Source of the DNA: Podospora comata
Taxonomy: Eukaryota > Ascomycota > Sordariomycetes > Sordariales > Podosporaceae
NCBI GenBank assembly: GCA_017354895.1
Contig: CP071493.1
Location: 5,146,001-5,210,000, forward strand
Reading direction: 5' to 3'
Length of the DNA: 64,000 nucleotides
The notes below the pieces were generated by a model. That model saw only the letters and a program-made list of their open reading frames with translations, was not told where the DNA came from and did not search any database. How positions within the stretch are numbered: the stretch's first letter is position 1; the number at the start of each line of letters is the position of its first letter. Positions 1 to 10,929 of this stretch are shown piece after piece. The position numbers and the translations under genes were made by a program.

Positions 1-199
1 GATAGCCAGAAACGAGGTCTTGAACGATGACACTCTCTTCAGTCACTCCTCTTCATTTTCTCCCGTCCTGTAGACCAGGACCCTCAGCTCCTGGAGAGCA
101 GCCATACTTTCTATATATATCGACAACTTCAAGGCCGGTCCATGTTGCATCCTCTCTTTAAAACCCATGATCCTACCCTTCCCCTGACCGCCTCTCACA

Positions 200-1531
200 A
201 TGTCAACAACAACCCCCTTCATCCCCACCTGGAACCCCAAACCCTTCCCAGGTATCTCCCTCTCCGCCGGTGGCCTATTGGCGCTCGCAGACCTCCAAAC
301 GATAGCCAAACGCACCGCCATCACCGGCGGCGCCTCCTGGGCGGACGCCTTCCTCCTCGCCCCCGGCCTTCACTACCAGCAAGCAGCCGGGGATTTGTTC
401 CGCAAAGGCGGTAGTGGTGGTGCTTCGGCCATAACCAAAATAGTAGATCAATCCTCCCCTGACAGAGAGGTGACCCTCCAGCTCAACAACGCCGCCACGG
501 CAGAATACATCCAGTCGATCGCCAAGCCAGGACAAGAAGTGGTGCTTGATGTTGGGCGGGTCAGGGAGACAACAAGGGGGAAAAGGTATTTCTTGCGACG
601 GAGCAACGGCGAGAGGAGTGCGGTTGCCTGGTCGGAGGAGGAAGAGGGGGTGGATGGAGGGTTGGGGTGGGTTTCGCACGTGTTATATCTCTCGACGCTG
701 TTTTTGACAATGGGGACGATAGTAGTAGTTGTTCTCTTCAAAGATTGTAAGTCGCCCTTTTCTTTTTCCCTGCTGATTTAGCAAGAGCTGATGATGATAA
801 AAGGGTGGTGCCTCATGTCTATACTGGGCTACATGACCTCCCGCCTGCTAAACATCTGCATTATCAAACGGCGGACCTCCCGGCAACCTAGAGATCCCTC
901 CCCTTCCCGTTCCCCTAAGCAATCCAAAAGTGGCTCCCGCCATCGCAGTCGCAGCCGGGTGTCCGAGTATGCACGCCGCGCAGCGACGTATCTTGTTTCT
1001 TTTGGTGATGATAATAAGACTGCTGTGAGGCTGAGGGGGAAGATGTCTGATCTTGGGGCGGTCACGTCTGATGCTTGGTTGAGGAGTAAGACCAACGTCG
1101 AGGGGTACTTGGAAGCGACGGCGAAATTGATAGTATGGGTGGTGGCAGCCTTGTCAGGGAACATGACACAGGTGGGGAGTCTGATGATGATGGTGTTGTT
1201 GATATCGTCAGCGGGCTTGCTGGCGGTGAGTAATAGTCGAGCTGGAGGGGTGAGGGTTAATGGGCGGGTTGCGAAACTGGGAAAGGGGGATGTGGAACAG
1301 GGGGATAAAAGAGGGGGCTTAGGGTCGACGACAAGTGTTGACAGTGTGGGGAGCGGAGATGGAAGAAGAAGGGGACGGGGGGATGAGTGCAGGCCTGCTA
1401 CTGCGGCTGTGGATTCGAGGGCGGGAGAGGATGGGGCGGATTCGGCGGAGAGAGGTGAGGCCAGGCATGGTGGCCAGGTGCGTGTTAAGTGGAAGGAAAG
1501 TTTGGAGCGGAGGCCGGATCAGCAGGTGTAA
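200..1531 (+). CDS. Multi-pass membrane protein, unknown function
   Basis: Two exons, 200-746 and 804-1531, joined across a 57-nt intron (GTAAGT donor, CTGAT branch-like site, AAAAG acceptor). The phase works out exactly and gives 424 aa. I do not recognise the family. The N-terminal third is soluble. A hydrophobic segment lies just before the intron (residues about 155-180), another follows at once (about 183-205), and a third hydrophobic stretch around residues 300-345 could form two more helices. A basic Ser/Arg-rich loop separates the two halves, and the C-terminus is Gly/Arg/Asp-rich and probably disordered. The intron falls between membrane segments. Start choice: the first ATG of the open frame, in the context CACAATG. 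It is probably a fungus-specific integral membrane protein. No catalytic motif was seen. Confidence 0.75.
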
Positions 1532-2077
1532 TTGGTGGGACTTTTGGCTGGTGATGGTGATCATCTTAGACACCATCGAAACCCATGGAGGACGGTAGGT
1601 GAGCACGGGGTTGATATAAGGTTTGCAGACGAGAAACTGGACTTTCACCTATCTTCTGGGACGCAGGATTGTGGCGCCAGGGTAATAAGCGCAAGTGTGC
1701 ATGGCTTTTGATAGAGGTACATTGGAACATGCAGAGAGAAGTACCCTGTGTTATGGGACACTGTGTGGGAAAAGTGGCTGCCAAGTTCAGCTGTAGTGAC
1801 AAGATACATTTGCAAGGCAAGCTAACAGGGGCGCGCTTATCGAGACCGCAGTAGAAAGCGTTGGCTAACCCATTGACACCAGGCCGATATTTCAGCAGCC
1901 AACAACCTCGAATTAGCGGTATAAAACATTGTGGCCACTGTGAAACGTAGCCCGGTCGAGCAGAACTGGCCTTCCAAGGCGGCTTCACCCGTCTACTAGC
2001 TGGCCTCCCGCGGGCTGGCTATCGAGGCTCTCAACCTGTCAGTAGCATCAAGTAAATGCATTAGCTTGGCCCGTCAG
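1532..2077. other. Intergenic, convergent 3' ends
   Basis: Space between two convergent genes. It contains only short overlapping open frames with no family pattern, so I see no gene here. Confidence 0.6.
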
Positions 2078-3450
2078 CTAAACGGGCCCTATCCTGAAAG
2101 CGTCCTTTTGTACTATCCTTACGTCCTTCATGATCTCCCAGAACTCTTGATTGTGCTTCTGAAGCTCCTCCTCCTCTTTCTCTGCGAATTCCACGTCTGG
2201 CTGTTCGAACACGGCAATCGCGCTTTCCAGGGCTTCTTTCGGAAACCCGGTAGCGTTCAAGAGCGAGTTAAATCTGGACTCGGGGGTTGCTAACGGGTCA
2301 AGCTGGGCCGCAAGGGTGTATGTCCGCTCTGCTTGCGAAGGCTTGACGATATGTATTGTCTTGGTGGGTTTGCCCGTTGGGAATGGCGAAACAAATACAA
2401 CATTTGTGACGGCGGCGTTGACATTGGCCAACTCTACCGGCGTCTTGTTCTTTTCCGAGATGTCCCACCTCATGATCTGACCTCTTGGATGGCCCGTAAG
2501 AATGACTGTCCCGTCATAACTCATACTCAAGCAAGAGGCCGGCCCGAGCTCTGGTGCAGTTGCCCCAAAAGGTGACTCGATTTGTACCACAGTCGATGCC
2601 TCTTCTGATGACGGCCCGAGCAGAGGCTTCTCCCCGAACAGTTCTGTGACGAAAAGTGTGCCGTCCTCGCAGGACGCGCAAACAGCCCGCGATGAGGGGT
2701 CTAAGGAGACGCACAGAGGAAACTTGGGAAAGATGAGGGTCCGCAGGGCGTCGCCTGTTTGGTAATTCCAAATGATGCAAGACTTGTCCTTGCTGGCTGA
2801 CACGCAGAAGTTTGTGCTGGCACTAACACTTGAGTTTGCGGACAGGGCCGTGATGCCTGCCCTGTGGTTGGAAAGGCTCCTCTCCGGTTCCGGTTCGGCG
2901 GCTGAGTCCAGCTCCAGAAGCTGGGACATGGACCACACATGGATATCGGAGTCATCAGAGCCTGTGAGAATGTGCGTGGGCGTGGCAACCACGCAGGAAA
3001 CTGCCTGAACGTGGCGCGCAGGAGTCGACACTAGTCGGCCAGTGCATGTCTGTTTGATAGTGGTCAGTATCAAATGAGAAGGGGGCGGTGGGCTGGGTTC
3101 ATGGAAGTTCTCACCTCCCATAACATGAGACGCCCTTCAGCTGAGCCCATGATGAGAACATCGCCGGACAAGGTTACACATCGTATCCTTTCTGGAAAGG
3201 CAACAAATGCCTCCTGGTTTCCACGTAACCTCGAGTAGACGTGCACGTAAGCTTTGCCCTCCTGCGCAGCGAACACATGCGTCTCGCTCACAGCAAGACA
3301 GTTTACTGGAACTGAGCTCTTTTTGAAGGTCGACTTGATGGAATAAGCTGGGCTCAGAGTATGAGTGTAGATGCCGATATCTTTGGAGATGGCAGTGTTG
3401 GATGAGAGCGGAGGGCCACAGATGGCCGACACAAATTCTTCCGACAGCAT
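2078..3450 (-). CDS. IPI3: WD-repeat pre-rRNA processing protein Ipi3
   Basis: Two exons on the minus strand, 3450-3115 and 3049-2078, with a 65-nt intron (GAG|GTGAGA donor, CAG acceptor, CTGAC branch). The product is 435 aa, the usual size of Ipi3/WDR18. The N-terminus (MLSEEFVSAICGPP) and several WD units are visible, for example 'GSAEGRLMLWE' before the splice and 'TGSDDSDIHVWS', 'SASKDKSCIIWN' and 'TGHPRGQIMRWD' after it. The C-terminal acidic/coiled region (EFAEKEEEELQKHNQEFWEIM) is typical of the family. In yeast, Ipi3 works with Rix1 and Ipi1 in the nucleus on ITS2 removal and 60S pre-ribosome maturation, and it is also linked to replication licensing. Start choice: the ATG at 3450 opens the conserved 'LSEEFVSAI' region, whereas the frame upstream of it has no family character. 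Confidence 0.88.
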
Positions 3451-4872
3451 CTTCCCCTTTCTCTCTGGTGGAAGCAAGAGAGGTCTATCCCCTTGCGTCG
3501 ACCTCGTTGTGTGGGTGAGCTGCTTCTCGTTTTCCTTCCCGTCCCACACCAGAACCCGGGCAGCCGTTTCAGAGAATTGCGCAACGAGCCAACCACGAGG
3601 GGAAATAACGTCGTCCAGTTCTTGCGGTCTCGAGTGACGCCAAATGACGGGCAGCCGTCAGTTGAAATTCCGGCCGGTGAGTGCAGCTGGTAGCACGAAC
3701 CCACTTGTGTATCGCCGTGAGACAATCACGCCCTTGGTTCGCCCCGGATCAGACCACGGAATCAGAAAAGAAGAAAGCAACAGTGAACCGGCCGCAAGAT
3801 GGAGATATTTTTGAAAATCGGGACGCCACTATTGACGTGTGTGGGGTGGTGATCAGTGTGATATCCGTCGCCCTGTGAGGTTGAAATTTTGCCCATATTC
3901 TTTTTTTTTTTTTTTTTTTTTTGCTTTTCCCATGCCTGCTACCTGTTAGCGCAGCAGCAGCTTCGGGAATTTAGCGCCACGAAGGCGCACTGACCTCTGT
4001 GGGGGATCTCAGGGACCCAGGGACCCAGGATCCCCAGTCGATTCCGTGTCGATCTCAGCCGCAAGGGAAGTTCGTCTGGGGGGTTCACGGGTACGGGGGG
4101 TAAGCGCTGTAACCCTGGATCGCGGTTTTCAGTCTGGGGGTTTAGTTCATCTGAATGATGTGTTTGGATGTGTATATTTCGTCTCGTCTATTTGCAACCC
4201 TCAACTCAAAGATCTGGATTTTATGATCAGAGTCTCTTTTCTTTTTTTTTTTTTGTTTTTTCTTTTTTTTTTGCGCGGTGATCGTTGCCTTTTTTTGCCT
4301 TCATGCACCCTTTCGCCAGTCTGATCTGGCATAGGTAAGCCACGGCTCATGCAGCTCTTCGTTGTCGGCTTGCAGCAGCATCCTGCTTTTCTGGAGGATG
4401 CATCTGACATGGCCACTGACGGGAGATAGCACCAGCCATCTATCTGCCACCAGTCACCCGACAGACAGCGCCAATGACGGAAGAGAAGCGCTGCATGTTT
4501 TGATCTGAAGCAATTCATGGACTGGCGCCCCCTGCATCAGGTAGACGCAAGGCCGTATCTCAGCTGGCAACTGAACCTGTTCGGGAAGCCGACAGATGGG
4601 CAGCATGAACCCACAGTCCGGTCTCCGAGTCTCGTCGTCATATCTCCATTGTGACCTGTCTCAATCTGGAATCTTTGCTTTCTTTTCCACGTCGTGTGTG
4701 GTGTGTGGTGCAAAAGGTGCTTCCCGACGGCAGGCACGGTTGCATTGTATCGACCACCTCATGATGAGTGCCCATCAAGACTTATACGAGACGTGGTCCA
4801 GGGCCAGGACCACGTAGCTCTCGCCTCTCCTACTCCCATCGCCGACCACCGCTTGGCTCCCCTGCGACTTCC
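3451..4872. other. Divergent promoter region with long poly-T tract
   Basis: Non-coding space between divergent genes. It holds an uninterrupted T run at about 3900-3922, further T-rich tracts around 4235-4275, and a short direct repeat of 'GGGACCCA' near 4010-4030. The distal part is probably promoter and 5' UTR of the next gene. No gene recognised. Confidence 0.55.
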
Positions 4873-4982
4873 ATGTCGGACCCCGAATTGGCGGTTACAC
4901 TGGTTCCTGCCTCCCGCAGCTTCATAGCGCACGAGCACGCTCCGTACCAGGCAAGCGTTACCAAGGGCAGGGCACGAAGCAG

Positions 4983-5032
4983 GGCAAGAAGCAGGAGCAC
5001 GCACACGAGCACGCACACGAGCACGCACACGA
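4983..5032. repeat. 12-bp tandem repeat, CACGCACACGAG type
   Basis: About three to four copies of the 12-bp unit ACGCACACGAGC lie head to tail, preceded by related GAAGCAGG units. In the open frame they encode Ser/Thr-His repeats. They lie upstream of the start I prefer for the following gene (5155), so they may be 5' UTR rather than protein. Confidence 0.7.
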
Positions 5033-5154
5033 GGAGCTCCAGTCTCGGATCGTCTGCACAGGGGCCTCCCCCACGGCGATCAGTCTCGAGCATGAAAATA
5101 CTTTTCCCCTTGACTCTCTCCCCATCTTTGCAGACGCAGACACCCACCGATCCC

Positions 5155-7302
5155 ATGGATTCGTCCACCACGTCCAATGCAGAGTCGATCTGTTCTTCAG
5201 CCAGTACCAACGAGATGGACCTCATCCATAATGAACCCCTGGCCGACTGCAACCTCCCCGAGATGCTCGTGCGGGACCTCGAGACCTCTGAAGTTGTGTT
5301 TAGGACAAAGTCCATGACTGCTGGCTGCCCGTCTGCCGCTTTTGCAACATCCAGCGAAGATGAACACGGCGATGAGGAGCACGCAGGGGGCAGAAGCGAG
5401 TCTACCGACTCCTTGAGCATGGCATCCAGCGGCATGGACCCGCCGCCCTCCATTCGGGTGCGAGGGCATTCAGTCACCACAGCAGCTACCTCAGTATCCG
5501 GTCGACGCTCTTCGTCATTCTCACAGAAAGCCCACTCGCAATCTTCCCCCTCCACGCCACCTTCCTCACCAGCTATGGCCCAGAACAATCATGGAACTTG
5601 GTTCGATGCGGACGGGGAGGGTGACGCCACCATCAGCTCGAGAATCCAGGGGCCGTCCCAAGATGTCCAGAGTCTTACTGGCGTACGCAGTAGCGATATC
5701 AACTCGTTTTCCTACAACGACGGGATGAAAAGACATACCGAAGCTATTGCCTATCACCTTCGTCCGAACAGCCCCAACTCTTACGAGCGACCTTGCACGC
5801 CCAGCAGTCAAATCAGTCAGTTGGTTCGAGAGAGGCCACGGTTAGTCAACATTCCGCCTACTGCCATCCCCAAACGAAAGTCGTCACTTAATAGGGGCCA
5901 CGTTCGCACAATGTCGGGTAGTTCAGTGGCACCGAGCAATCATGAAATTCTCCGGAGGACGTCGGTGGGGCAGTTGGCACCTTCTGCTAGCGTGCAAGTG
6001 CTTGGGCCTCGAAATGGTGAGAGATATGGGGAGAGTTCACGTCCGCCTTCAAGGGGTCGAGATGGCAATGGCCACGTGCACGCTCGCCGGTCAAACGGCG
6101 CTTTCTTTCCTGACAATCTCAGCGAAAATGTCTTTTTGGATGACGACGAGGAAATACGCGCGACAGGTGTCTATGATCAGCCAGTTCAGACCAAGCCACA
6201 CACGCATTCTCTCAACGGAAGGGCCTCTGGTGGCCCAGCTACCAATATCCAGGAGATCCAACGCACCACGCATTCGACGACGTCATACACAACACCCGGC
6301 ATTCCTCTGCCGCCCGACGTACTCGAGGTCCTGCGGGTTTCGGTCTCTTGTTTCCCAGAAACGATGCTCACTACCTCCAGTCTGACAGTCGACAATATCC
6401 GGACATATTCGAGAAAACTTCGTCACGGAGGAATGCCAGATTGCGACTTCATGAGCGACGATCAGTCATTGTTTTCCTCCAGGGGCAACAGCCTGAAGCC
6501 GCGGCCATCAAGGAAGTGGAAGCTGAATTGGTTCGGACAAAGTCATAAGCTTACTAAACATCAACAACACGGACGCCAGCAAACCCAGTTGCTCTCTGGA
6601 GGCTCGGAGGATGTCGATGCTCTTGGACAAGTTCGGTCTCCCAGGAAGACTACAGAGGCTTCATGGAGGCCCATCAGGGCTATTTTCCCTTTCGGATCTG
6701 ACTACCTCTGTGATGCTCTCTACGCACACGTACTGGCCTACAACTACATTAGCACGTTATGCCCCCCACCTCCAGTGTCATCACTACGCCAACAAGCGCC
6801 AGAATCAGCGGGTCATCGTCCTTCTGGCTCGTCTTCTGACGACCCAAATAGCAAAACCAGAGTGCCCAAGAAGGCAGCCAGTGTCCTCGGCATGCAGGAT
6901 GATAACGTCCATAACAACAGACCAACAACACCTAGCAGCGCTCCGCATCACCGACGCAGCAGATCGCACAGATTTCTGAGCCGGGATAGTCATGGAAGAG
7001 GCTCGCTCAAATCTAGAGGCAGCACTGCTTCTGGGTTGGAGGGCAACGACAACAGCAACAGCAATGGCAACAATGCCGTGGCCTCCGGAATGCGAGAATT
7101 ACACGCTGGGCTGGCCAAATGTATTGCGTTGCTTGTTTCGACACTGAAGAAGACCGAGGCGGGTGACTTGCAAGGAGTTGAAAGTGGCGGAGATGCCAAC
7201 ACGCTTCTTATCAGGGAGAGGGAGGTGCATGATGAGTCGGGCGAGGTGGATGTACTCTTACTGCGAGCGCTCTGTGAGGTGGTGAGAATCTCCGAGGCAT
7301 AA
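5155..7302 (+). CDS. Large Ser/Pro-rich fungal protein, unknown function
   Basis: A single open frame with no intron. From the ATG at 5155 it gives 715 aa. In-frame upstream ATGs at 4873 and 5092 would give up to 809 aa, but that extension is a low-complexity basic/His-Thr repeat that looks like UTR. The N-terminal half is Ser/Thr-rich with many Arg-Ser phosphorylation-like sites. A more ordered region lies at about residues 380-445 (hydrophobic 'IPLPPDVLEVLRVSVSCFPE' onward) and a hydrophobic, possibly helical piece around 505-540 ('GSDYLCDALYAHVLAYNYIS'). A poly-Asn/Ser tract is followed by a C-terminal helical segment containing 'AGLAKCIALLVSTLKK' and 'LLLRALCEVVRI'. I do not recognise the family. 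The ordered segments suggest a protein-interaction role, but that is a guess. Confidence 0.75.
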   Translation: MDSSTTSNAESICSSASTNEMDLIHNEPLADCNLPEMLVRDLETSEVVFRTKSMTAGCPSAAFATSSEDEHGDEEHAGGRSESTDSLSMASSGMDPPPSIRVRGHSVTTAATSVSGRRSSSFSQKAHSQSSPSTPPSSPAMAQNNHGTWFDADGEGDATISSRIQGPSQDVQSLTGVRSSDINSFSYNDGMKRHTEAIAYHLRPNSPNSYERPCTPSSQISQLVRERPRLVNIPPTAIPKRKSSLNRGHVRTMSGSSVAPSNHEILRRTSVGQLAPSASVQVLGPRNGERYGESSRPPSRGRDGNGHVHARRSNGAFFPDNLSENVFLDDDEEIRATGVYDQPVQTKPHTHSLNGRASGGPATNIQEIQRTTHSTTSYTTPGIPLPPDVLEVLRVSVSCFPETMLTTSSLTVDNIRTYSRKLRHGGMPDCDFMSDDQSLFSSRGNSLKPRPSRKWKLNWFGQSHKLTKHQQHGRQQTQLLSGGSEDVDALGQVRSPRKTTEASWRPIRAIFPFGSDYLCDALYAHVLAYNYISTLCPPPPVSSLRQQAPESAGHRPSGSSSDDPNSKTRVPKKAASVLGMQDDNVHNNRPTTPSSAPHHRRSRSHRFLSRDSHGRGSLKSRGSTASGLEGNDNSNSNGNNAVASGMRELHAGLAKCIALLVSTLKKTEAGDLQGVESGGDANTLLIREREVHDESGEVDVLLLRALCEVVRISEA

Positions 7303-8124
7303 CGATGTTTGGTTGTATTTGTGATGGATTTCATGTTTAACGAGGTGTTGACAGACGGTGTGGACTGGCAGGAGGTATTTTGGCGGCGCAGGTTGCTACT
7401 TGGGTTGGGTGGTCATGTATGGGTGGGCGGGTTTTATATGCTTGATAATACCCCTTTGTGACGATGGTATGAAAAAAAGGGAAAGGAGTCATATGTACAA
7501 TAACTTGTGTTTCGGCCTCATAATAATGCTGTATTTGATGTCCCCACATTGTTCGTTTCTTGCTTGTTGATTCTGGAAGGCGCAGATCGAAAGCTGCCAA
7601 GCAACCACCTGCAGGGGGACAGGCCCTTTCCATTTTTGGATCAAGCGGGTGAGCGGGGATGGAGGGACATTTCCACCACACCTCCACCACACCTCCACAA
7701 ACCCACAAACTATTTTGACCATCTGATTTCTTAACCTCCGAACTCACTCGGAGGCCAAGACCGAGTCTGACAACCACCTCCGGACCCCACCGCTCGGATC
7801 CGCTCCGTGACACCCCTTTTCCGACCTATGCTGCCGGCCCGTTCCTTCTAACTGCCGAGTGATTTCGGACGAAGTGAACAGACAGGCAACGCCCGAGGTT
7901 CACAACTGTATTAGCAGCTTGGGACGCGGTGCTACGGTGAGGAACGCGCTCACTTGGAAACTTACCGTGGAGCACTCGGAGGATTTGCCATTGGAGGTTG
8001 GATTAGAAAGAGGAACCGTTCTTGAGTTTGGGTCACGCTTGTCCTCTTCATCCTCTTTTCTCATTTGACCGGCGGCCGCCCCCTTTTTTTTTTTTCGTTG
8101 ATCCGGTGCCCTGCAGCAAAGAAA
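7303..8124. other. Intergenic region
   Basis: 3' UTR of the preceding gene and promoter/5' UTR of the Zn2Cys6 factor. There is a short T tract near 8085-8096 just before the start. The short direct repeat CCTCCACCACA occurs near 7675-7695. No gene seen. Confidence 0.55.
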
Positions 8125-10929
8125 ATGGAGACAGCCGGAGAGCAGAACACCCCCGCGAGTGCTCGGCCTCGGGTAACGAATGCTTGTGAGGCATGTCGGT
8201 CGGCCAAGGTTAAGTGCATGGCCAGTAATCAGTTGGGGATATGTAAGAGGTAGGTTTTTTTTCTTTTCTTTTTCTTGTCGGGTAAGGGGAGGGGAAGGGT
8301 TGTATAAAGGGGTTGAGTTGTCATATTTGTCTCCCCCCCCCAGACCGTACACACACACACTGTAAGATATGTGTATGTGTCTTTGATCAGGAAATCACTT
8401 GTTCTTGTTTGCAATATAGATGATTAACAGTGTTCTTGTGTGTGTTAGATGCCTGGATTCCAAAAGAGAGTGCATCTTCAAAACTGGACCTCGAACTCGA
8501 CGGCCGAAACAGTCGAAAAGGTATGATGTTCTTTTTTATACCAGGTCATACCCAACAAGTAAAAGTTCCCTACCGGATATCTCCAAGTTATTCATCTGTT
8601 GACATCACCTTTTTTTTTTCGCTCACATAAAGATCCCAATCCTCCACCGACCCAATCACCTCCACAACCGCCCCCCCTCCCCTCCCACCACCACCCGGCC
8701 CCTCCAAAACCTTCACAATCGACATCCCCATGCCCGCCGACGACGACGTAACCGACAGCTTCGAGGTCCTCCGCCTGGCCCACGAGTCCACACTCAACAA
8801 CTTGGTTCCCCACCTCTCCTCAGGCGAAGAAGACCGAGAAGATGAACCCATCTACGACTACGACTACGACAAGAACGCCAACATGGACTGGCTCAACACC
8901 GAGCAGGCTTCCAACTGCGGCTCGGTCATCTCCTCCCATGCCTCCTCCCTTCCGATAGGGGCTTCGGCATTGTCCACCCCGCCAAGCAGCACCACCACCG
9001 CTGCTACCACTGGCGCGAGATCCAAGCAGAAGAGCAGAATGGTGGCTAGCTTGGGGCTGCAGCCGCAGTTCAACGTTGATTCGGCGGGCAAGTTACTGCA
9101 GACGTTTACGGGGGTGATGTTGAATCACTTTCACTGTTTGGTTATTGATCCTGAGCGGGACACGGTGGCGAGCTTGGCGAAGGAGAGGCCGTTCGTTTTG
9201 CTTGCTGTGCTGGCGGCGGCGAGCGGGAGTCGGACGCTGCAGGGGCACAGTTTGTATGACGAGGAGTTTAGGAAGATTTTGGGCTTGAAGTTTGTGGCTG
9301 GGGGGGAGAGGAGTTTGGAGCTGTTGCAGGGGTTGGTGGTTTACATTGCTTGGTTAGTCTTTCGTGAGGACGGTTGGTGGGAGCGCTGACATGGAACAGG
9401 TATCCGTTTCATTTGCGGCCAAAGAACAAGCAGGCGTACCAGTATATACGTATGGCGGTGGACATTGTCTTTGATCTGGAACTCAACGAAGACCCGGGGA
9501 CGGACCGGGTTGATGTCCCGCCCACCGAGGCGAGGTTGGAGGAGATAAGGACGTATGCGGCTTGTTATTATCTCGCTTCGTCGTAGGTTTTCCTGCCCCG
9601 AACCTTCTCGTTGGCAGGAATCTGACACGGTCACCAGATTCGCCGCCACGTGGGGCCGCACCCCAACTCTAGCTTACAACACCTACACCGCCCACTGCTG
9701 CGAAATGCTCTCCCGCCACAGCCCCCTCAAAGGCGACCAGGTTCTGGTCTGGCAGGTCAGACTTCAGCGGCTGGTGGAGGAAACCAACGATCTCCGCCGG
9801 ACTCAGAGGGGTGGCGCGCATTCCCAACAAAGTGAATACCAAATCAACCTCATGATACGAGGAATGGAGACGCAACTCAAAGAGTGGGAGGCGTGCATGA
9901 GCCGCGAGCTTAAAAACACTCGTGAGTCGTTTTAGTTCTTCCCCGATACCAAACTCACCCAACCTCTGGCTCGCCGGGTACACCACCCAACCCTATCCCT
10001 CATCGCTGTCCATCCCTTCCCCATGCCGCCCAGATGCTAACCCCGCCCCAGCATCCCTCCGCATCCTCCTCCTCTTCACCCCCCTCTTCCTCTCCGGCGC
10101 CCCCCTCCTCAAGCTCCCCTCCACAAAACTAACCCCCCTCCTCGACCCCTCCCAAACAACCTTCCGCGCCGACGCCTCCAAGCTCTCCTCTCTGATCCCC
10201 ACCCTCCGCGAGTTCTACTCCTACTTTTTGTCCCTCCCCGCCCAGGAAATAAATGCCTTCATGGGACAAGAATGGGGCTCCTTCATCCTTGTCATCATCC
10301 TCGGCTTCAGGATGTGTTTCCCCATGGCCATCTGTCCCGAGTGGGACGACAAGCTGGCGCGAGAGAGGATAGGGATGGGGGAGTTTTTGGGAAAGATGTG
10401 TGGTGATGCCGCCGGGGAAGAGGGGGGAAAGGGGAAGGGTACGTCTATGGATGTTTTGAGTGCTAGCAGGATTGTGCTGGGGGTGGTAAAGAAGAAGTTT
10501 GATAGACGGGTTCAGAGGGTGGAGCGGGAGCAGAGGGAGGAGCAGGAGAGGCAGAGGGGGTTGATTGGGCGGGTTGTGGAGGGGTTGGGGTTGGGCTTGG
10601 GGGGTGGAGGAGAGGGACAGGTAGCGGGCGGAGGAGGAGGAGGAGGAGGAGGACATGATGGTAGTATTGGGGGTTGTCCTATGATGGATGGGAGTATGGA
10701 GGGGTATTATGCTTATTGGGACGAGACGTTTGCTGATACTGCGGGACTGGGAGGCGGTGGGTTTCAGGGTCCGAATGTTGGACCTATGGGGGGTGGAGAG
10801 ACGACGACGACGACGGGGGGGATACCGCAGCAACAGCAGGCGATGCCGCAGGTGAGTGGTGATCTTTGGGGTACGATGACTATGGCTTGGGCGCAGGGGG
10901 GGATGACTTTTGATGGGATGGGGCAGTAG
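8125..10929 (+). CDS. Zn(II)2Cys6 fungal transcription factor
   Basis: Six exons fit by phase: 8125-8249, 8449-8520, 8633-9352, 9400-9582, 9638-9921 and 10052-10929, giving about 753 aa. The acceptor of the last intron could instead be 10034, but a GCTAAC branch-like site at about 10036 favours 10052. Residues about 19-50 form the binuclear zinc cluster, Cys-x2-Cys-x6-Cys-x8-Cys-x2-Cys-x6-Cys. The first intron falls inside it, just before the fifth Cys. A basic stretch (RTRRPKQSKR) follows. The middle region (residues about 180-420) has the helical character of the fungal 'middle homology' domain, for example 'LNHFHCLVIDPERDTVASLA'. The C-terminus carries a poly-Gly tract (about 10625-10652) and Gly/Met/Gln-rich sequence that could activate transcription. 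The target genes cannot be told from the sequence. Confidence 0.85.
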
